Of a stretch of 64,000 bases of DNA, positions 12,101 through 20,333 are shown piece by piece. The position numbers and the translations under genes were made by a program. The DNA lies in NCBI RefSeq assembly GCF_900089455.2, contig NZ_LT907988.1, positions 806,001-870,000 on the forward strand. Direction: 5' to 3'. The notes beneath the pieces are model-generated. The model did no database searches, was not told where the DNA came from, and worked only from the letters and a program-made list of their open reading frames with translations. This DNA is from Orrella dioscoreae. GTDB lineage: Bacteria > Pseudomonadota > Gammaproteobacteria > Burkholderiales > Burkholderiaceae_B. How positions within the stretch are numbered: position 1 is the first letter of the stretch; each line of letters opens with the position of its first letter.

Positions 12101-13271
12101 CGTTGCGTTGCAAGGTCACCAGGCTGGTGCCGGACGCCACGAAGACATAGTCGCCGGTGCTGAAGACGGTGCGGGAACGCCCGCCGCCCAGCGCGCCCTC
12201 GTCCAGGCGATGCACCAGGGTCAGGTCGCCCGTGGCCGCATCGCGGTTGTAGACCGACATGCCGTTGTACTGGTGGGTGACGTAGAGCTGCTTGCCGTCG
12301 TCGGACAGGGTCATGTTGCGCACGGTGTCGCCCACGCTCATCGCACGCGCATTCGACAGCGTGCCGTCGGCGCCGATATCCAGCGTCACGACCTGTCCGC
12401 CGGAGATGCCGTACAGCGACTTGCCGTCGGCGCTGACTGCCAGGTCGACCAGGTTGCCCAGGCCCTCGACATTGGCATGCAAGGCCTTGAAACTCAGTTC
12501 GTCGTGCTCGCCGATCGTAAAGACGGCAATGCTGCCCGATGCGTTGGCCGCATAAAGATACTTGCCGTCGCGGGAATAGGCGACCTCGCGGCTGCTGCCC
12601 AGGTCGGCCAGCGTGACGGCCTGCGACAGGTCCGGCACGCCAGCGTCGGCCAGCACCGGCGCGATGTTGATCTGGTTGAGGATCTCGATCTCGGCGCCAA
12701 TGTCCAGGAGCGCGGTTTCCTGGCCGGCGTCGCTCAGGCTGGCGAGCTTCACCTGGATCGTGCCGCTTTCCACCGTCCTGTCGAGCGGGCGATAGGCCAT
12801 GCCGTCGATCAGCGCGGCCACGTCGGCGGGCTGGTAGCTCGCCGACGAGCTGATGGACAGCGTGATGGTCGTCGTGCCGCCGCTGATGCGCACGTCATAG
12901 GAATAGCCGTGGCCGGCGGTGCTGCCGGTGAAAGACGTGGCCTGCAGGGCGATTTCGGTGCCGTCGATGACGATCGCATGCTTGGCGCCGCTGCGATCCA
13001 CGGTGATCACCAGGTTCTCGAGTTCCTCGCCCTCGGCATCCGGATGAACGGTGACATCGTCGAACAGGTCCACGGTGGGGAAACTGTCGGTGCTGTCGGT
13101 GATCGTGATCTTGCTGTCTTTCGGCGTGGCTTCCACCCCTGGCGCCGTCTCGGTGGGCGCGACGTTCTTGGCGACGTCGACGGCCGTCTCGACCATGGCG
13201 GCGTCCAGCAGGAAGCGGGGTTCCAGGGCCAGGGTCTGGTGGCGGAAGGTGGCGGAGCGGCGAAGGGTCAT
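3177..13271 (-). CDS. Giant LEPR-XLL surface protein with four beta-propeller blocks and Ig-like modules
   Basis: I start it at ATG 13271 (3364 residues); the open frame upstream to 13673 overlaps tadG and is arginine-rich shadow sequence. The N-terminus carries LALEPRFLLDAAM, the LEPR-XLL signature of very large exported proteins. Four YVTN-like beta-propeller blocks (repeats such as SADGKSLYGISGGQ and SDDGKQLYVTHQ) lie at roughly residues 210-525, 875-1230, 1525-1910 and 2370-2740. Five copies of a module with a GGxGNYxGAxL core sit near 550, 1255, 1935, 2250 and 2765, and four He_PIG/cadherin-like Ig domains (DADGDTLTW ... GLPEGLSFDP) near 695, 795, 2905 and 3005. A DPGTNPGTDPG linker precedes a C-terminal domain of about 230 residues. 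I see no RTX nonapeptides. It follows tadG by 35 bases and precedes the exporter genes. The likely role is a secreted or surface-held adhesin. Confidence 0.88.
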   Translation of the reverse strand: MTLRRSATFRHQTLALEPRFLLDAAMVETAVDVAKNVAPTETAPGVEATPKDSKITITDSTDSFPTVDLFDDVTVHPDAEGEELENLVITVDRSGAKHAIVIDGTEIALQATSFTGSTAGHGYSYDVRISGGTTTITLSISSSASYQPADVAALIDGMAYRPLDRTVESGTIQVKLASLSDAGQETALLDIGAEIEILNQINIAPVLADAGVPDLSQAVTLADLGSSREVAYSRDGKYLYAANASGSIAVFTIGEHDELSFKALHANVEGLGNLVDLAVSADGKSLYGISGGQVVTLDIGADGTLSNARAMSVGDTVRNMTLSDDGKQLYVTHQYNGMSVYNRDAATGDLTLVHRLDEGALGGGRSRTVFSTGDYVFVASGTSLVTLQRNEDGTLSKLDFGSLVTGIPTGTTPSLAATADGSLVFIGDGSTIRIYALREGTLEARGSVALGGVTALAVSANDSALYATSSNGTLTVYVIAANDTLVERGTVSGVDGAATLAISPDGENIVVGGSSLSRLSTTHAYTIGADPVRFAENLTLSDVNADPLSGGTGDYNGATLTISVDAAHGAGSNFGFASGNGLALVGNTLQLNDAAIATFDATGGTLTITFTAATSTATANQVLRQLTYANANATAGTPITLTVSGNDGALDSNTVEVVLPVNAAPRVDDDVATGYTPAGPVSETPYSLVLPDTLFTDADGDTLTWRVTGLPEGLSFDPATRTISGTTVLTGSFAVKVIVSDAYGATAEHALTLTVDQIDNRPPVVSDTAPAALPLAPEGQAGYSVTLDAAMFSDPDSGYADSTLTWSTSTLPAGLTFDAATRTISGTPTTAGDYEITITVTDEHGARAEHVLALRVIDAAEAQNSAPALTPDTDTLNYTHDGTLEGFSQYVNQITLSADGQTLLVAASTGQLGNGTHTLYVYSRDAATGALTQRQALALAGATTFSYAKDGSRIYASSGSGTAYTVTSFSVGSDGLLTESGASSVIPERILQVDIADTGNTLYALSATRVYAYTVGADGGLTALGDYTHSNGFGTAMSMQVGADGTVFVQSAARLTVYTAAADGSLSLAGQLTRNGTALNWTDATGTATQVGTLPSGNAFSGVNAFVVSADNNLYLTTDNFYLTTLHFDSATQAISLVDAKGVAVGSQTAHGVALSADGKALYLGSAGGNGLSLYRVGDDGIATNAGSIVTAGGMTRFAVSEDGKSIYGGKHRFFGVIALGMISAGDESRGSHTEGTASTPAAGITLSDADYDARNGGAGDYNGATITLAREGGANAEDSFGFADSDSLKRVGNDIQLDGATIASFTSVDGTLTLTFAAAASTATANEVLHRISYVNASKDPSTTIRLALSVKDEFPSGKADVALVLTVTLVNDAPVATATPTHPGYDPGADPVTLFQDADVSTVEAGQTITQLTFTVSGVANGASETLTLDGTAIPLVAGTGTTSSGLAYAVTVDGGIVTVVLEASAGLDNAAATALINGARYANGSAEPTLGERAITLTSLRDNGGNDHGGQDTASLSLSTRVQVQYEAPALNTPADSLDSPEVYAPVADDGFTALFDEATSVVSVGDRIYILQPTTAWNSSTFNDDPVFRLHVLQRAEDGSLSVVQTFTHAEVPALTGASTMRVSAAGATLYVVGEAGIALFGRDATTGDLTAAGSFAADAVETHGMIRDVLARGDKVYLAAGDSLLVYTRQGDAFTLTDTLPASGSGSANVDAANSLALSPDGNYLVVGTAGGATLASVFRVDPATGALTFVMAAQGQDPAAQGAFYYSSTLAFSPDGKTLYVVDAGEDGTASLHTLALGADGQLTAVAAATLDGAARQVIVSPDGSALFLIGEDKIGIYRLGADGAPSPVAELTEWGDRWEGGIGLDALRGATLSEDGTRLYLVGDFSSGDGLLTLALKPAPAAYTEGETPVAVLPSATLSDPQLDALNGGLGNYDGASISIAREGGAQTDDRYGFIDGANLALDGERLLLGGVEIGTFKQDGGTLTLVFTAAISQADAQQVLRRIAYANDSKDPTADGDRITLRVTLNDGDGNSDTLSAEIALTGVNDPPVVTTSPLSPTFQAEGERVKLFENTVIDTVEAGQNIARVILTVSPSDASDFLAVGGSRITLDRSLSGVFTLPNGQQYSVQLANGVATVTLYFNASATHVAAVIDSLSYGHTGDAASGSRVISMAVTEWADQNQTTTLADAVTVTLAGPASPNTAPTLDGGATVPYTELAEPVLIAAGATLSDAQMDAFNGGAGNYDGAVLTISLGAGKSASDVLGFRPGNGLSLEGTDLKKDGVTIGQLTVADGVMTIRFSDAAGTTPTTADVRNTLRQVTYANSSNVPGDSVAVSVTLADQRGLASAALDFAIDITTINDAPVVGDDPVLSLGELKDVQALATISGLGTLTASTVSGDGTHVYVSDAQGAIALFSRDTQTGMLSHVGTFPAESSVDGIKQLLLSADGENLYALRADGNAIATFAVDAQGGLSHQATLVSDHDVDQSALFNLKAISLSQDGKNLYAINGTTLLYLNRDAASGTVSFGGALPASMNDAPYLWQPTDIVVRGDLVFVVTLPSNGSTLIVFQRDADGVPTALGYIHSGGTDASGQTITLDNIQHLAVSEDGRTIFIANSRTSTFNGWEGTWTVEEHPQAVHAFSLDAAAGALTYLGTINGDKVVEGIALSADGKALFVTLSDGSLNYYATATLALLETRQGMTGAEQVVVSADGGVIVVGDALTVLRTPPAASPVAIIGGDPVLLAPTLEIRDAELDAADGGAGNYQGASLVLTGQPGDRYGVLAGNGYTVDGDTILLDGQAVATLSQTGGTATLRFTAALTREQANALLRQVSYASDTGTAGSRSITVRLNDGEIDSAAHTVDVTVREPNRAPEDSGESFTPDEALRGRPYSLVLPETLFSDPDGDTLTWDVSGLPDGLGFDADTRTVSGTATAVGSHVITITVTDPEGKTATRTLTLTIAEPPNTAPVDSGITVTPDTARAGEAYSYTLPAGLFTDADGDTLTWQVQGLPEGLVFDPNTRTIYGRAQAIGAYSLSVSAADPSGASITRTVTLTVAEASVVPNPDPGTNPGTDPGTAPTPGTPADAPPPDVLILQRNDVFDVRAPVDAEDAVTWFTSQAFAPAPPVVADSLASTPRDATNGAQPRDAAQVLDQLLADSLERRDADTATPWRMETPNGATSRLIVLAGPDAQGLSASVASLAGVWRNDLAGNRQLYALPAGLIRSTEPIAAIGLRMADGSPLPGGLRLDAARGLIVAPGLSGTERLSLVLVVRSATGDILSVPVTLSAAKPVAWAPMHDAAQEDAATLAHKPALSQQLRQTAAQDLLDRARQFLASLGDDVQTAPAQASDSARPAAPLTVES

Positions 13272-13306
13272 GGCTGTCTTCTCAGGATGAAGCAAGGGGG
13301 CCGGGC

Positions 13307-14872
13307 TCATTCGATGAGCGTGGTCAGCGAGGCAAGCTGGCGAAGTTCGTCGGCGAGATCGTCCAGGCGGGCCTGGATGCGTCCTTCGGTTGCGACGAAA
13401 TCGCGGCCAGGCAGGTAAAGCTGGTCGGCGCCTTTCTCGGCGCAGACGGCAAGGCCCGGACCGGCGATCTTGCGGAACGCGGATGCGCTTTCCACGTTGC
13501 CATCCGAACCCAGATCGTTGTTGGCCGTCTCGTCGCTGCCGGTCACGATCAGGTAGAACTTCAGGCGGCGCGCGCGGAAGCTGGTGCACAGATTGCGGAA
13601 TCGCTGCGTGATGACGTTGGCGTCGCTCTCGTCCGGGGTATCGCCGACACCATCGATCCGTTCGCCCACCCATGCGTTATAGGAATCCGAGTCGAACCAG
13701 CGCTGGTCCGTGGAGTTCACCAGCAGCACGATCGCCTTCACGCGGTCGCCGGTGCCGTCGTCGAAGTCGCGGGGCAGATCATCCTCCAGGCCCCAGCCCG
13801 CGTCGCCCTGGAAGGACGGGGAAAGCGCCATGGCGGCCCAGCCCATGGCGATGGCATAGTTGTTGTTGAAGCGCGTGGACATCTGGTCCAGGCGTTGGTC
13901 GATCTCGGCCTGGTCGTTGGTGAGCGGCAGCAGCGCCGCGTTCGGGCAGCCCCGGTCAGCCACCATCCAGCGCGTGTCGTTCACGCCCGTCGCCTGGCCA
14001 AAGAACGGGTTCGGCCCGACCCAGCTGATGGGAGGCGCGCCCGGGCTGCCGTTCTCGGGCAGGTCATGGCGGTAATAGATGCCGAACTGCTTGGCGGGCG
14101 GCTCGTCCCAGAAATAGTTCTGGTTGCGGTTCAGGCCGCGATACATGCACAGCAGATTGGCGCGGCGGTCCGGGATGCGGCGGTCGTTCAGGCCGCTGTA
14201 GCCCGACCGGAACAACGACGTCAGTTCCACCGGCCGCAACGCGCCGTTCCTGCTCCAGTCGATGATGCGATTGGCATGGCGCGGGTCGTACACGTTCACC
14301 GCCTGGCTGAAGGGCACGAGGGCGACCCAGGTCTTCTCGGATTCCGCGATCAGCCGGCGCGAGAAACTTTTGCCCAGGCGTCGCAGCACGGCCAGGTTGG
14401 CCGCGTTCTCGCCCAGCGTGTTGGGCAGCACCAGGGCGACCTCGAGCGAGCGCTGGCGCGAGATGGCGGCGGATGCCACCTCGAGCGTCTGCGCGGGCGT
14501 GCTGGCCAGCATCGAGGACGCGACGAACGAGGCCCGGACGCGCACGCCGGGCGAGTCCTCGAACGTGATGGCCTGGGCGCTGACCGTCAGTTCGCCCTCG
14601 AGCTGCGTGCGGTCCATGCCCAGGTTGGCTTCCACGTATCGCTGCGCGATGTCCTGGATGTTGGCATCGCGCGAGCCCGCATAGGCGCCGGCCGCGGCGA
14701 GCGCCGCCGCATCCGTGGCGCGCTTCAGTTGCGCGGCGTCCGCGGTCATGCGCGTGCCGTCCGACGAGAACGCCGACAGGGCCACGGCGCCGCCGATGAG
14801 CAGCAGGAGGAAAATGGCGGCAGCGCCGCGTTGGCGGCGAGGGAAGGCAAGGCGGCGCGTGAAGGGCATCAT
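13307..14872 (-). CDS. tadG: TadG-like pilus assembly protein
   Basis: ATG 14872 overlaps the stop of the preceding gene in an ATGA junction, so I prefer it to the longer open frame reaching 15145. The 521-residue product begins with a basic stretch and a single membrane helix, RRQRGAAAIFLLLLIGGAVA, like the Tad-locus TadE/TadG N-termini. The rest is periplasmic and matches the TadG layout, with a later vWA-like part (AIVLLVNSTDQRWF, KFYLIVTGSD). The position where a vWA MIDAS motif (DxSxS) would be expected reads VALVLPNTLGENA, so metal binding looks lost. Unlike the two minor pilins next to it, it has no Glu at +5 after the glycine. It probably anchors or initiates the Flp pilus at the inner membrane. 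Confidence 0.8.
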   Translation of the reverse strand: MMPFTRRLAFPRRQRGAAAIFLLLLIGGAVALSAFSSDGTRMTADAAQLKRATDAAALAAAGAYAGSRDANIQDIAQRYVEANLGMDRTQLEGELTVSAQAITFEDSPGVRVRASFVASSMLASTPAQTLEVASAAISRQRSLEVALVLPNTLGENAANLAVLRRLGKSFSRRLIAESEKTWVALVPFSQAVNVYDPRHANRIIDWSRNGALRPVELTSLFRSGYSGLNDRRIPDRRANLLCMYRGLNRNQNYFWDEPPAKQFGIYYRHDLPENGSPGAPPISWVGPNPFFGQATGVNDTRWMVADRGCPNAALLPLTNDQAEIDQRLDQMSTRFNNNYAIAMGWAAMALSPSFQGDAGWGLEDDLPRDFDDGTGDRVKAIVLLVNSTDQRWFDSDSYNAWVGERIDGVGDTPDESDANVITQRFRNLCTSFRARRLKFYLIVTGSDETANNDLGSDGNVESASAFRKIAGPGLAVCAEKGADQLYLPGRDFVATEGRIQARLDDLADELRQLASLTTLIE

Positions 14873-15465
14873 GATTGCGGGAAGGCGAGGCCGCTGGCAC
14901 GGCTCTCGTCCGTCAGCGGGGTGTCCAGGGTGATGGTCTTGTTGGTGGCGCGAAACAGCGTGAGGGTCTCCAGCACCGCCGGCAGCATGACGCCGCTGGA
15001 CAGCGCGATATCCCCGGTGTCGCGGCAGGCCTTCACGACGATCAGCGACATCGTGCTGTTGTCCACGGCCGCGTTGCTGTTGCCGGCCGGAGGATCCTCG
15101 GGCAGCTGGCCGGTGTAGACGCCGCCCGCCACCGGCGCGTCGCACAGCGCATCGGCGCCGCCGCGCCGCAAGGCCCAGGCCACGCGGCCGGACTGCAGCA
15201 CGTTCAGGATGTAGAGCTGCTGCATCGCTTCATGACCCTGCATCGCGACGTCGGCGAGCACGTCGATCCCGGCCGTGGTCAGCCTGCGCTGGGCGGCGAT
15301 GTTCACCGCCAGCACGCCGGCGGCGTTCTCGACGCGGATGCGCTCGCTGTGGATACGTTGCATGTCCGCGCCGATCACGCCCACCCCGATCAGGATGGGC
15401 AAGGCCAGGGCGGCTTCCACGGCGAAGGCGCCGCGTTGCAGTCGGCGCAGCGAGGGCAGCTTCAC
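14869..15465 (-). CDS. tadF: TadF/TadE-like minor pseudopilin
   Basis: This is a 198-residue protein with a class IV prepilin-like N-terminus: a basic leader RRLQRG, then AFAVEAALALPILIGVGVIG, in which Glu is residue +5 after the glycine. That is the rule for processing by the TadV peptidase in Tad systems. The remainder is a periplasmic domain with two late cysteines (ADALCDAP, VVKACRDT) that could form a disulfide. It starts 2 bases after the tadE-like gene and overlaps tadG by 4 bases. Family members are minor pseudopilins needed for Flp fibre assembly. TadE and TadF names are hard to separate by eye, so the symbol is tentative. Confidence 0.75.
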   Translation of the reverse strand: MKLPSLRRLQRGAFAVEAALALPILIGVGVIGADMQRIHSERIRVENAAGVLAVNIAAQRRLTTAGIDVLADVAMQGHEAMQQLYILNVLQSGRVAWALRRGGADALCDAPVAGGVYTGQLPEDPPAGNSNAAVDNSTMSLIVVKACRDTGDIALSSGVMLPAVLETLTLFRATNKTITLDTPLTDESRASGLAFPQS

Positions 15466-15467
15466 GG

Positions 15468-15977
15468 CTATTCGGTCTCCGTGCGTTGCGGCAGGTAGGC
15501 CAGCACCTGCTGGTAGCGGTAGCGGAAGGCGCTGCTGTCCACGCCCAGGAGGCGCGGCAGCGGCGTGATGAAGTCCTTGCGGATGTCCACCTCGATGCGC
15601 CAGGCAGGCTGGCTGCTGAAGGCGTTGGGCGTGGTCTCCTCGTCTTCCGTGCCGCCACCCATCGCGTCCAGCGAGGTGTAGCGCTCGACTTCCACCGTGG
15701 CGATGTTGGACTCGTCCAGGTAGTTGTGCGAGGCGGCCGCCATGCGCTGGCGCAGCAGCGACTCCATGGCGCCGCCGTCGGCCAGGCTGGCCGGACCGTC
15801 CTGGCGGAATTGCTGCACGGCGCGCTCCAGCGCGCTGGCGCCCATGTTGATGGTCAGGCCGATGTTGGCCAGTTCCATGAACATCATGGCCGCGGCGATG
15901 ATCACCGGCAGCACATAGGCCGCCTCGACCGACAGCGAGCCGCGCTGGCGGCGCGGCAGGGCAGGACGCTTAGCCAT
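15468..15977 (-). CDS. tadE: TadE-like minor pseudopilin
   Basis: The product has 169 residues from ATG 15977; the longer frame up to 16145 lies inside tadD and is rejected. The N-terminus is a short basic leader RRQRG followed by SLSVEAAYVLPVIIAAAMMF, with Glu at +5 after the glycine, the hallmark of TadE-type pseudopilins cut by the dedicated prepilin peptidase. The next residues, NIGLTINMGASALERAVQQF, are typical of the TadE periplasmic part. It overlaps the end of tadD by 8 bases and is followed after 2 bases by a second pseudopilin gene, so translation is probably coupled. Confidence 0.85.
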   Translation of the reverse strand: MAKRPALPRRQRGSLSVEAAYVLPVIIAAAMMFMELANIGLTINMGASALERAVQQFRQDGPASLADGGAMESLLRQRMAAASHNYLDESNIATVEVERYTSLDAMGGGTEDEETTPNAFSSQPAWRIEVDIRKDFITPLPRLLGVDSSAFRYRYQQVLAYLPQRTETE

Positions 15978-16923
15978 TGCCGTCCTTCTCCTGCTCGCGC
16001 AGCTGCAGCAGGTGGCGGCTGGCCGCCAGCAACTCACCGGCCACGGGGGCGCCGTCGCGGATGCGCTGGCGGCGCTGGGCGAAGTCCTCCAGCGCGCGCG
16101 GTACCAATGAGGGCGACATGATGGCCGAGAGCGACTGGCGCGCACCCGCTTCGTCGCCCTGCAGTGCGCGGGCGAAGGCGAGGTTCAGCGCCAGGGTGGG
16201 CAGGGTGCGGGCATCGGTCTGCGACAGCAGGCGGATGGCTTGCTCGGGGTCGCCGCTGGCCAGGTGGGACAACGCCAGGTTGTTCAGCGCACGGAAGTCG
16301 GACGGGTCCAGCTCCAGGGCCTGGCTGAAGAGCTTGCGCGCACCGTCGTGGTCTCCGCGCGCATCCAGCAGCACGCCCTTGGCGTTCAGGGCCGGGACGT
16401 TGTTGGCGTCGACGGCGAGCGTGCAGTCGAAGTCCGCCAGCGCGGCATCCTGCAGGCCCATGTTCATGCGGGCGCGGCCCAGGCCGTTGCACAGGGTCAC
16501 GGTGGCGGCGGCGGACAGTTTCGCGCCTGCCTCGTTCAGCGCGCGGCGCGCGCGTCCGAACAGGGCCAGGTTCTCCTGCGGGCTTTGCACGGGCGCCGCG
16601 ACGCTGGCGTATTCCAGCACTTCCAGCGGCTTCAGCGCGCCGCGCTGTTCCAGTTGCGCATAGACGCCGGCCGCGCCTTCATAACGGCCCTGGTCGCGCA
16701 GCAGGCGGGCCAGCTTCAGGCCTTCGGCCGTGCTGTCGGCGCTGTTGGCCGGCGGACGTGGTGCCGCGGCGGTGGTGGGGGCCGGCGTGGGGACGTTGCG
16801 CTTGCCGGCAGGCCCATTGCTGGCATCGGCCTGGATGGTGATGCCGCCGCAGGCGCTCAGCGTGGCGGCGAGCAGGCTGGCCGCCAGCGGGCGCAGGAGT
16901 CGGGAAAAGGAAGGCACGGTCAT
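15970..16923 (-). CDS. tadD: TadD-like TPR lipoprotein of the Tad pilus
   Basis: ATG 16923 shares an ATGA junction with the tadC stop and gives 317 residues. The N-terminus is a lipoprotein signal with lipobox LSAC (Cys 25). A low-complexity Pro/Ala linker leads into tetratricopeptide repeats, for example ALADFDCTLAVDANNVPALN and ARKLFSQALELDPSDFRALN, with the usual A/P spacing. TadD proteins are periplasm-facing lipoproteins that help assemble or stabilise the CpaC/RcpA secretin. Its place between tadC and tadE is the standard tad order. Confidence 0.88.
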   Translation of the reverse strand: MTVPSFSRLLRPLAASLLAATLSACGGITIQADASNGPAGKRNVPTPAPTTAAAPRPPANSADSTAEGLKLARLLRDQGRYEGAAGVYAQLEQRGALKPLEVLEYASVAAPVQSPQENLALFGRARRALNEAGAKLSAAATVTLCNGLGRARMNMGLQDAALADFDCTLAVDANNVPALNAKGVLLDARGDHDGARKLFSQALELDPSDFRALNNLALSHLASGDPEQAIRLLSQTDARTLPTLALNLAFARALQGDEAGARQSLSAIMSPSLVPRALEDFAQRRQRIRDGAPVAGELLAASRHLLQLREQEKDGNG

Positions 16924-17864
16924 TGCATCAGGGTCCGGATGACGCGCATGAGCGCGGGGGTGGCGACGATGGCCACCACGGGCGGGAGGATCAGGGTCAT
17001 GAGCGGCACGCTCAGCTGGGCGGGCAGCTTGCCGGCCTTCTCTTCCAGTTCCAGGATGAGGCGGCTGCGGCTTTCTTCCGCGATGGTGCGCAGTGCCTGC
17101 GCCAGCGGCGTGCCATAGCGTTCGGCCTGCAGCAGCGAACCGACCATGCTTTCGATGGTGGGCACGCGGGTGCGATCGGCCAGGTGGCGCAGCGCCGCTG
17201 CGCGGTCGGGCAGCAGTTGCAGCTCGGCGCTGGTGTAGGCAAGTTCGTCGGCCATGGCCGGCGCGCTGAAGGCCAGTTCTCGTGAAACCACCTTCAGGAT
17301 GCGCGGGAAGGGCAGGCCCGCTTCGGCGCAGATCACCATCAGGTCCAGGGCGTCGGGCATGCTGCGGGTCAGGGCCTCGTGGCGGCGCGCGGCGCGTATC
17401 TTGACCACCAGTTCGGGCAGGGTGGTGCCGACGAAGAGCGCCACCAGGCCGACCGCCAGGCCCGACATGCCGAAGCGGCTTTGCGGGCTGGTGAACAACC
17501 ACAGGCCGGCCGCGCAGAGCAGCACGCCGCTGCCGTACTTGGCCGCCATGAACAGGCCGGTGGCTTCCGCACGGCGCCAGCCCGCCTGGGCGAGCAGCCG
17601 CTCGATGGCCAGGCGGTCCTGTGCCGTGCCGGCCAGTTTCTGGCCGAAAGCCGCGATGGCGTTCAGCGCGGGCGACAGCGGCGCGCGATCATTCAGCGAG
17701 ATGGATTGCGCCGCCAGTTCGGCGCGCTCGGCCTGGTTGGGGCCCAGGCGCTCATGCAGGGGATTGCGGCGCGACTCGGCGCGCAGCAGCCACACCGTCA
17801 GCACCAGGCCGGCCACGAAGGCCAGCAGCAGGACGGGTGCAAGAGGATCGGAGAGGAAGGACAT
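16920..17864 (-). CDS. tadC: Tad pilus inner-membrane platform protein TadC
   Basis: The 314-residue protein starts at ATG 17864, 17 bases after the tadB stop. It has a membrane segment at the N-terminus (PVLLLAFVAGLVLTVWLL), two near residues 110-150 (SGVLLCAAGLWLFT, AVGLVALFVGTTLP) and one at the C-terminus (VPLMTLILPPVVAIVATPAL). Between them lies a T2SF (GspF-like) domain with SMPDALDLMVICAEAGLPF and SRLILELEEKAGKLPAQLSV. TadB and TadC form the membrane platform on which the TadA ATPase acts to extrude or retract the Flp pilus. Confidence 0.92.
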   Translation of the reverse strand: MSFLSDPLAPVLLLAFVAGLVLTVWLLRAESRRNPLHERLGPNQAERAELAAQSISLNDRAPLSPALNAIAAFGQKLAGTAQDRLAIERLLAQAGWRRAEATGLFMAAKYGSGVLLCAAGLWLFTSPQSRFGMSGLAVGLVALFVGTTLPELVVKIRAARRHEALTRSMPDALDLMVICAEAGLPFPRILKVVSRELAFSAPAMADELAYTSAELQLLPDRAAALRHLADRTRVPTIESMVGSLLQAERYGTPLAQALRTIAEESRSRLILELEEKAGKLPAQLSVPLMTLILPPVVAIVATPALMRVIRTLMQ

Positions 17865-17881
17865 GGGAGGACTCGTGGCCG

Positions 17882-18865
17882 TCAGCGGATGCGCTTGACC
17901 ATCAGGTGGGTGATCAAGAGGCCCAGGCCCACGCTCAGGGCGGCGTAGGCCATGACCTTGATGCCGGCGGCGTCGTTGAACATGAAGCGGAAATCGTTGG
18001 GCGAGTTCAGGTACATGTAGAGCAGCACGCCGGGTACCAGCAGGGCGACGATCTTGGCCGAGGCGCGCGCTTCCGACGTCTTGGCCTGCACCTTCATGCC
18101 CAGTTCGGCGCGGGCGCGCAGCGTGGCGGACAGGCGCTCCAGCGTGTCGCCCAGGCGGCCGCCGGATTCCTGGCTGATGATGAGGATGACTGCGAAGAAG
18201 CGGTATTCGGCGAGTGGCACGCGCACGGCGGAATGCTGCATGGCCTGCTTCAGGGGCACGCCCAGCTTCAGCCAGTTCTCGATCTCGCGCAGCTCCGGCG
18301 CCAGCGGGCCGTGCAGGTGATCGGCGGCGATGCCGAAGGCGCTGTGCAGCGGCACGCCCGAACGGCAGATGCGGGTGATGGCGTCGATGGCCTCGGGCAG
18401 GCTGCGGGTGAGCGCGACCAGGTGCTTGCCCATGGCCTGTTGATAGGCCACCGTGCACAGCGCCAGCCACAGCACGGGCGCGGCGAGCAGCACCAGCGCG
18501 AAGGGCGTGCCGCTCATGTGCACCACCGCGATGCCCCCCACGAGGGCCACGGCCGCCGACAGCAGCACGCGCTGGCGCAGGGTGCGCAGCCAGCCCAGCG
18601 CCTTCAGGCCATCGCGCAGGCGGGTCAGGCGGCGGCCCAGCCACGGCCAGCGCGGCAGCAGGTCAGACTGGCCGGGCAGCGCGATCGAGTCGGCGGACTG
18701 CAGCACGGCCTCGGCCTGTCCGCTTTCTCGCAGCATCTGCTGGCGCAGGCCGGCCAGGCGGGCCGCCATCGCGTCCGCGCGGCGTTGCCGGCGGCTGTTC
18801 GCGCGCACGGCATAGAAGCCGATGAAGACCAGCAGGAAGACGAGCAGGGTGAAGAGATCGAGCAT
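17882..18865 (-). CDS. tadB: Tad pilus inner-membrane platform protein TadB
   Basis: The 327-residue protein has an N-terminal transmembrane helix (LFTLLVFLLVFIGFYAV), a pair near residues 100-135 and two at the C-terminus (IVALLVPGVLLYMY, AYAALSVGLGLLIT). A T2SF domain covers about residues 150-270, with RSLPEAIDAITRICRSGVPL and IISQESGGRLGDTLERL. It lies 22 bases after tadA and 17 before tadC. It is a GspF-family paralogue of TadC and is expected to heterodimerise with it under the TadA motor. Confidence 0.92.
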   Translation of the reverse strand: MLDLFTLLVFLLVFIGFYAVRANSRRQRRADAMAARLAGLRQQMLRESGQAEAVLQSADSIALPGQSDLLPRWPWLGRRLTRLRDGLKALGWLRTLRQRVLLSAAVALVGGIAVVHMSGTPFALVLLAAPVLWLALCTVAYQQAMGKHLVALTRSLPEAIDAITRICRSGVPLHSAFGIAADHLHGPLAPELREIENWLKLGVPLKQAMQHSAVRVPLAEYRFFAVILIISQESGGRLGDTLERLSATLRARAELGMKVQAKTSEARASAKIVALLVPGVLLYMYLNSPNDFRFMFNDAAGIKVMAYAALSVGLGLLITHLMVKRIR

Positions 18866-18887
18866 GGGGGGCGGCCTGGCGTGACGC

Positions 18888-20315
<1,428 letters not shown>

Positions 20316-20333
20316 GTCTGTCGGTCCTTTCTA

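Noticed and set aside
3177-13271. RTX calcium-binding repeats for type I secretion
   Set aside because: GGxG occurs only inside the GGxGNYxGAxL modules; no GGxGxDxux arrays are present near the C-terminus.
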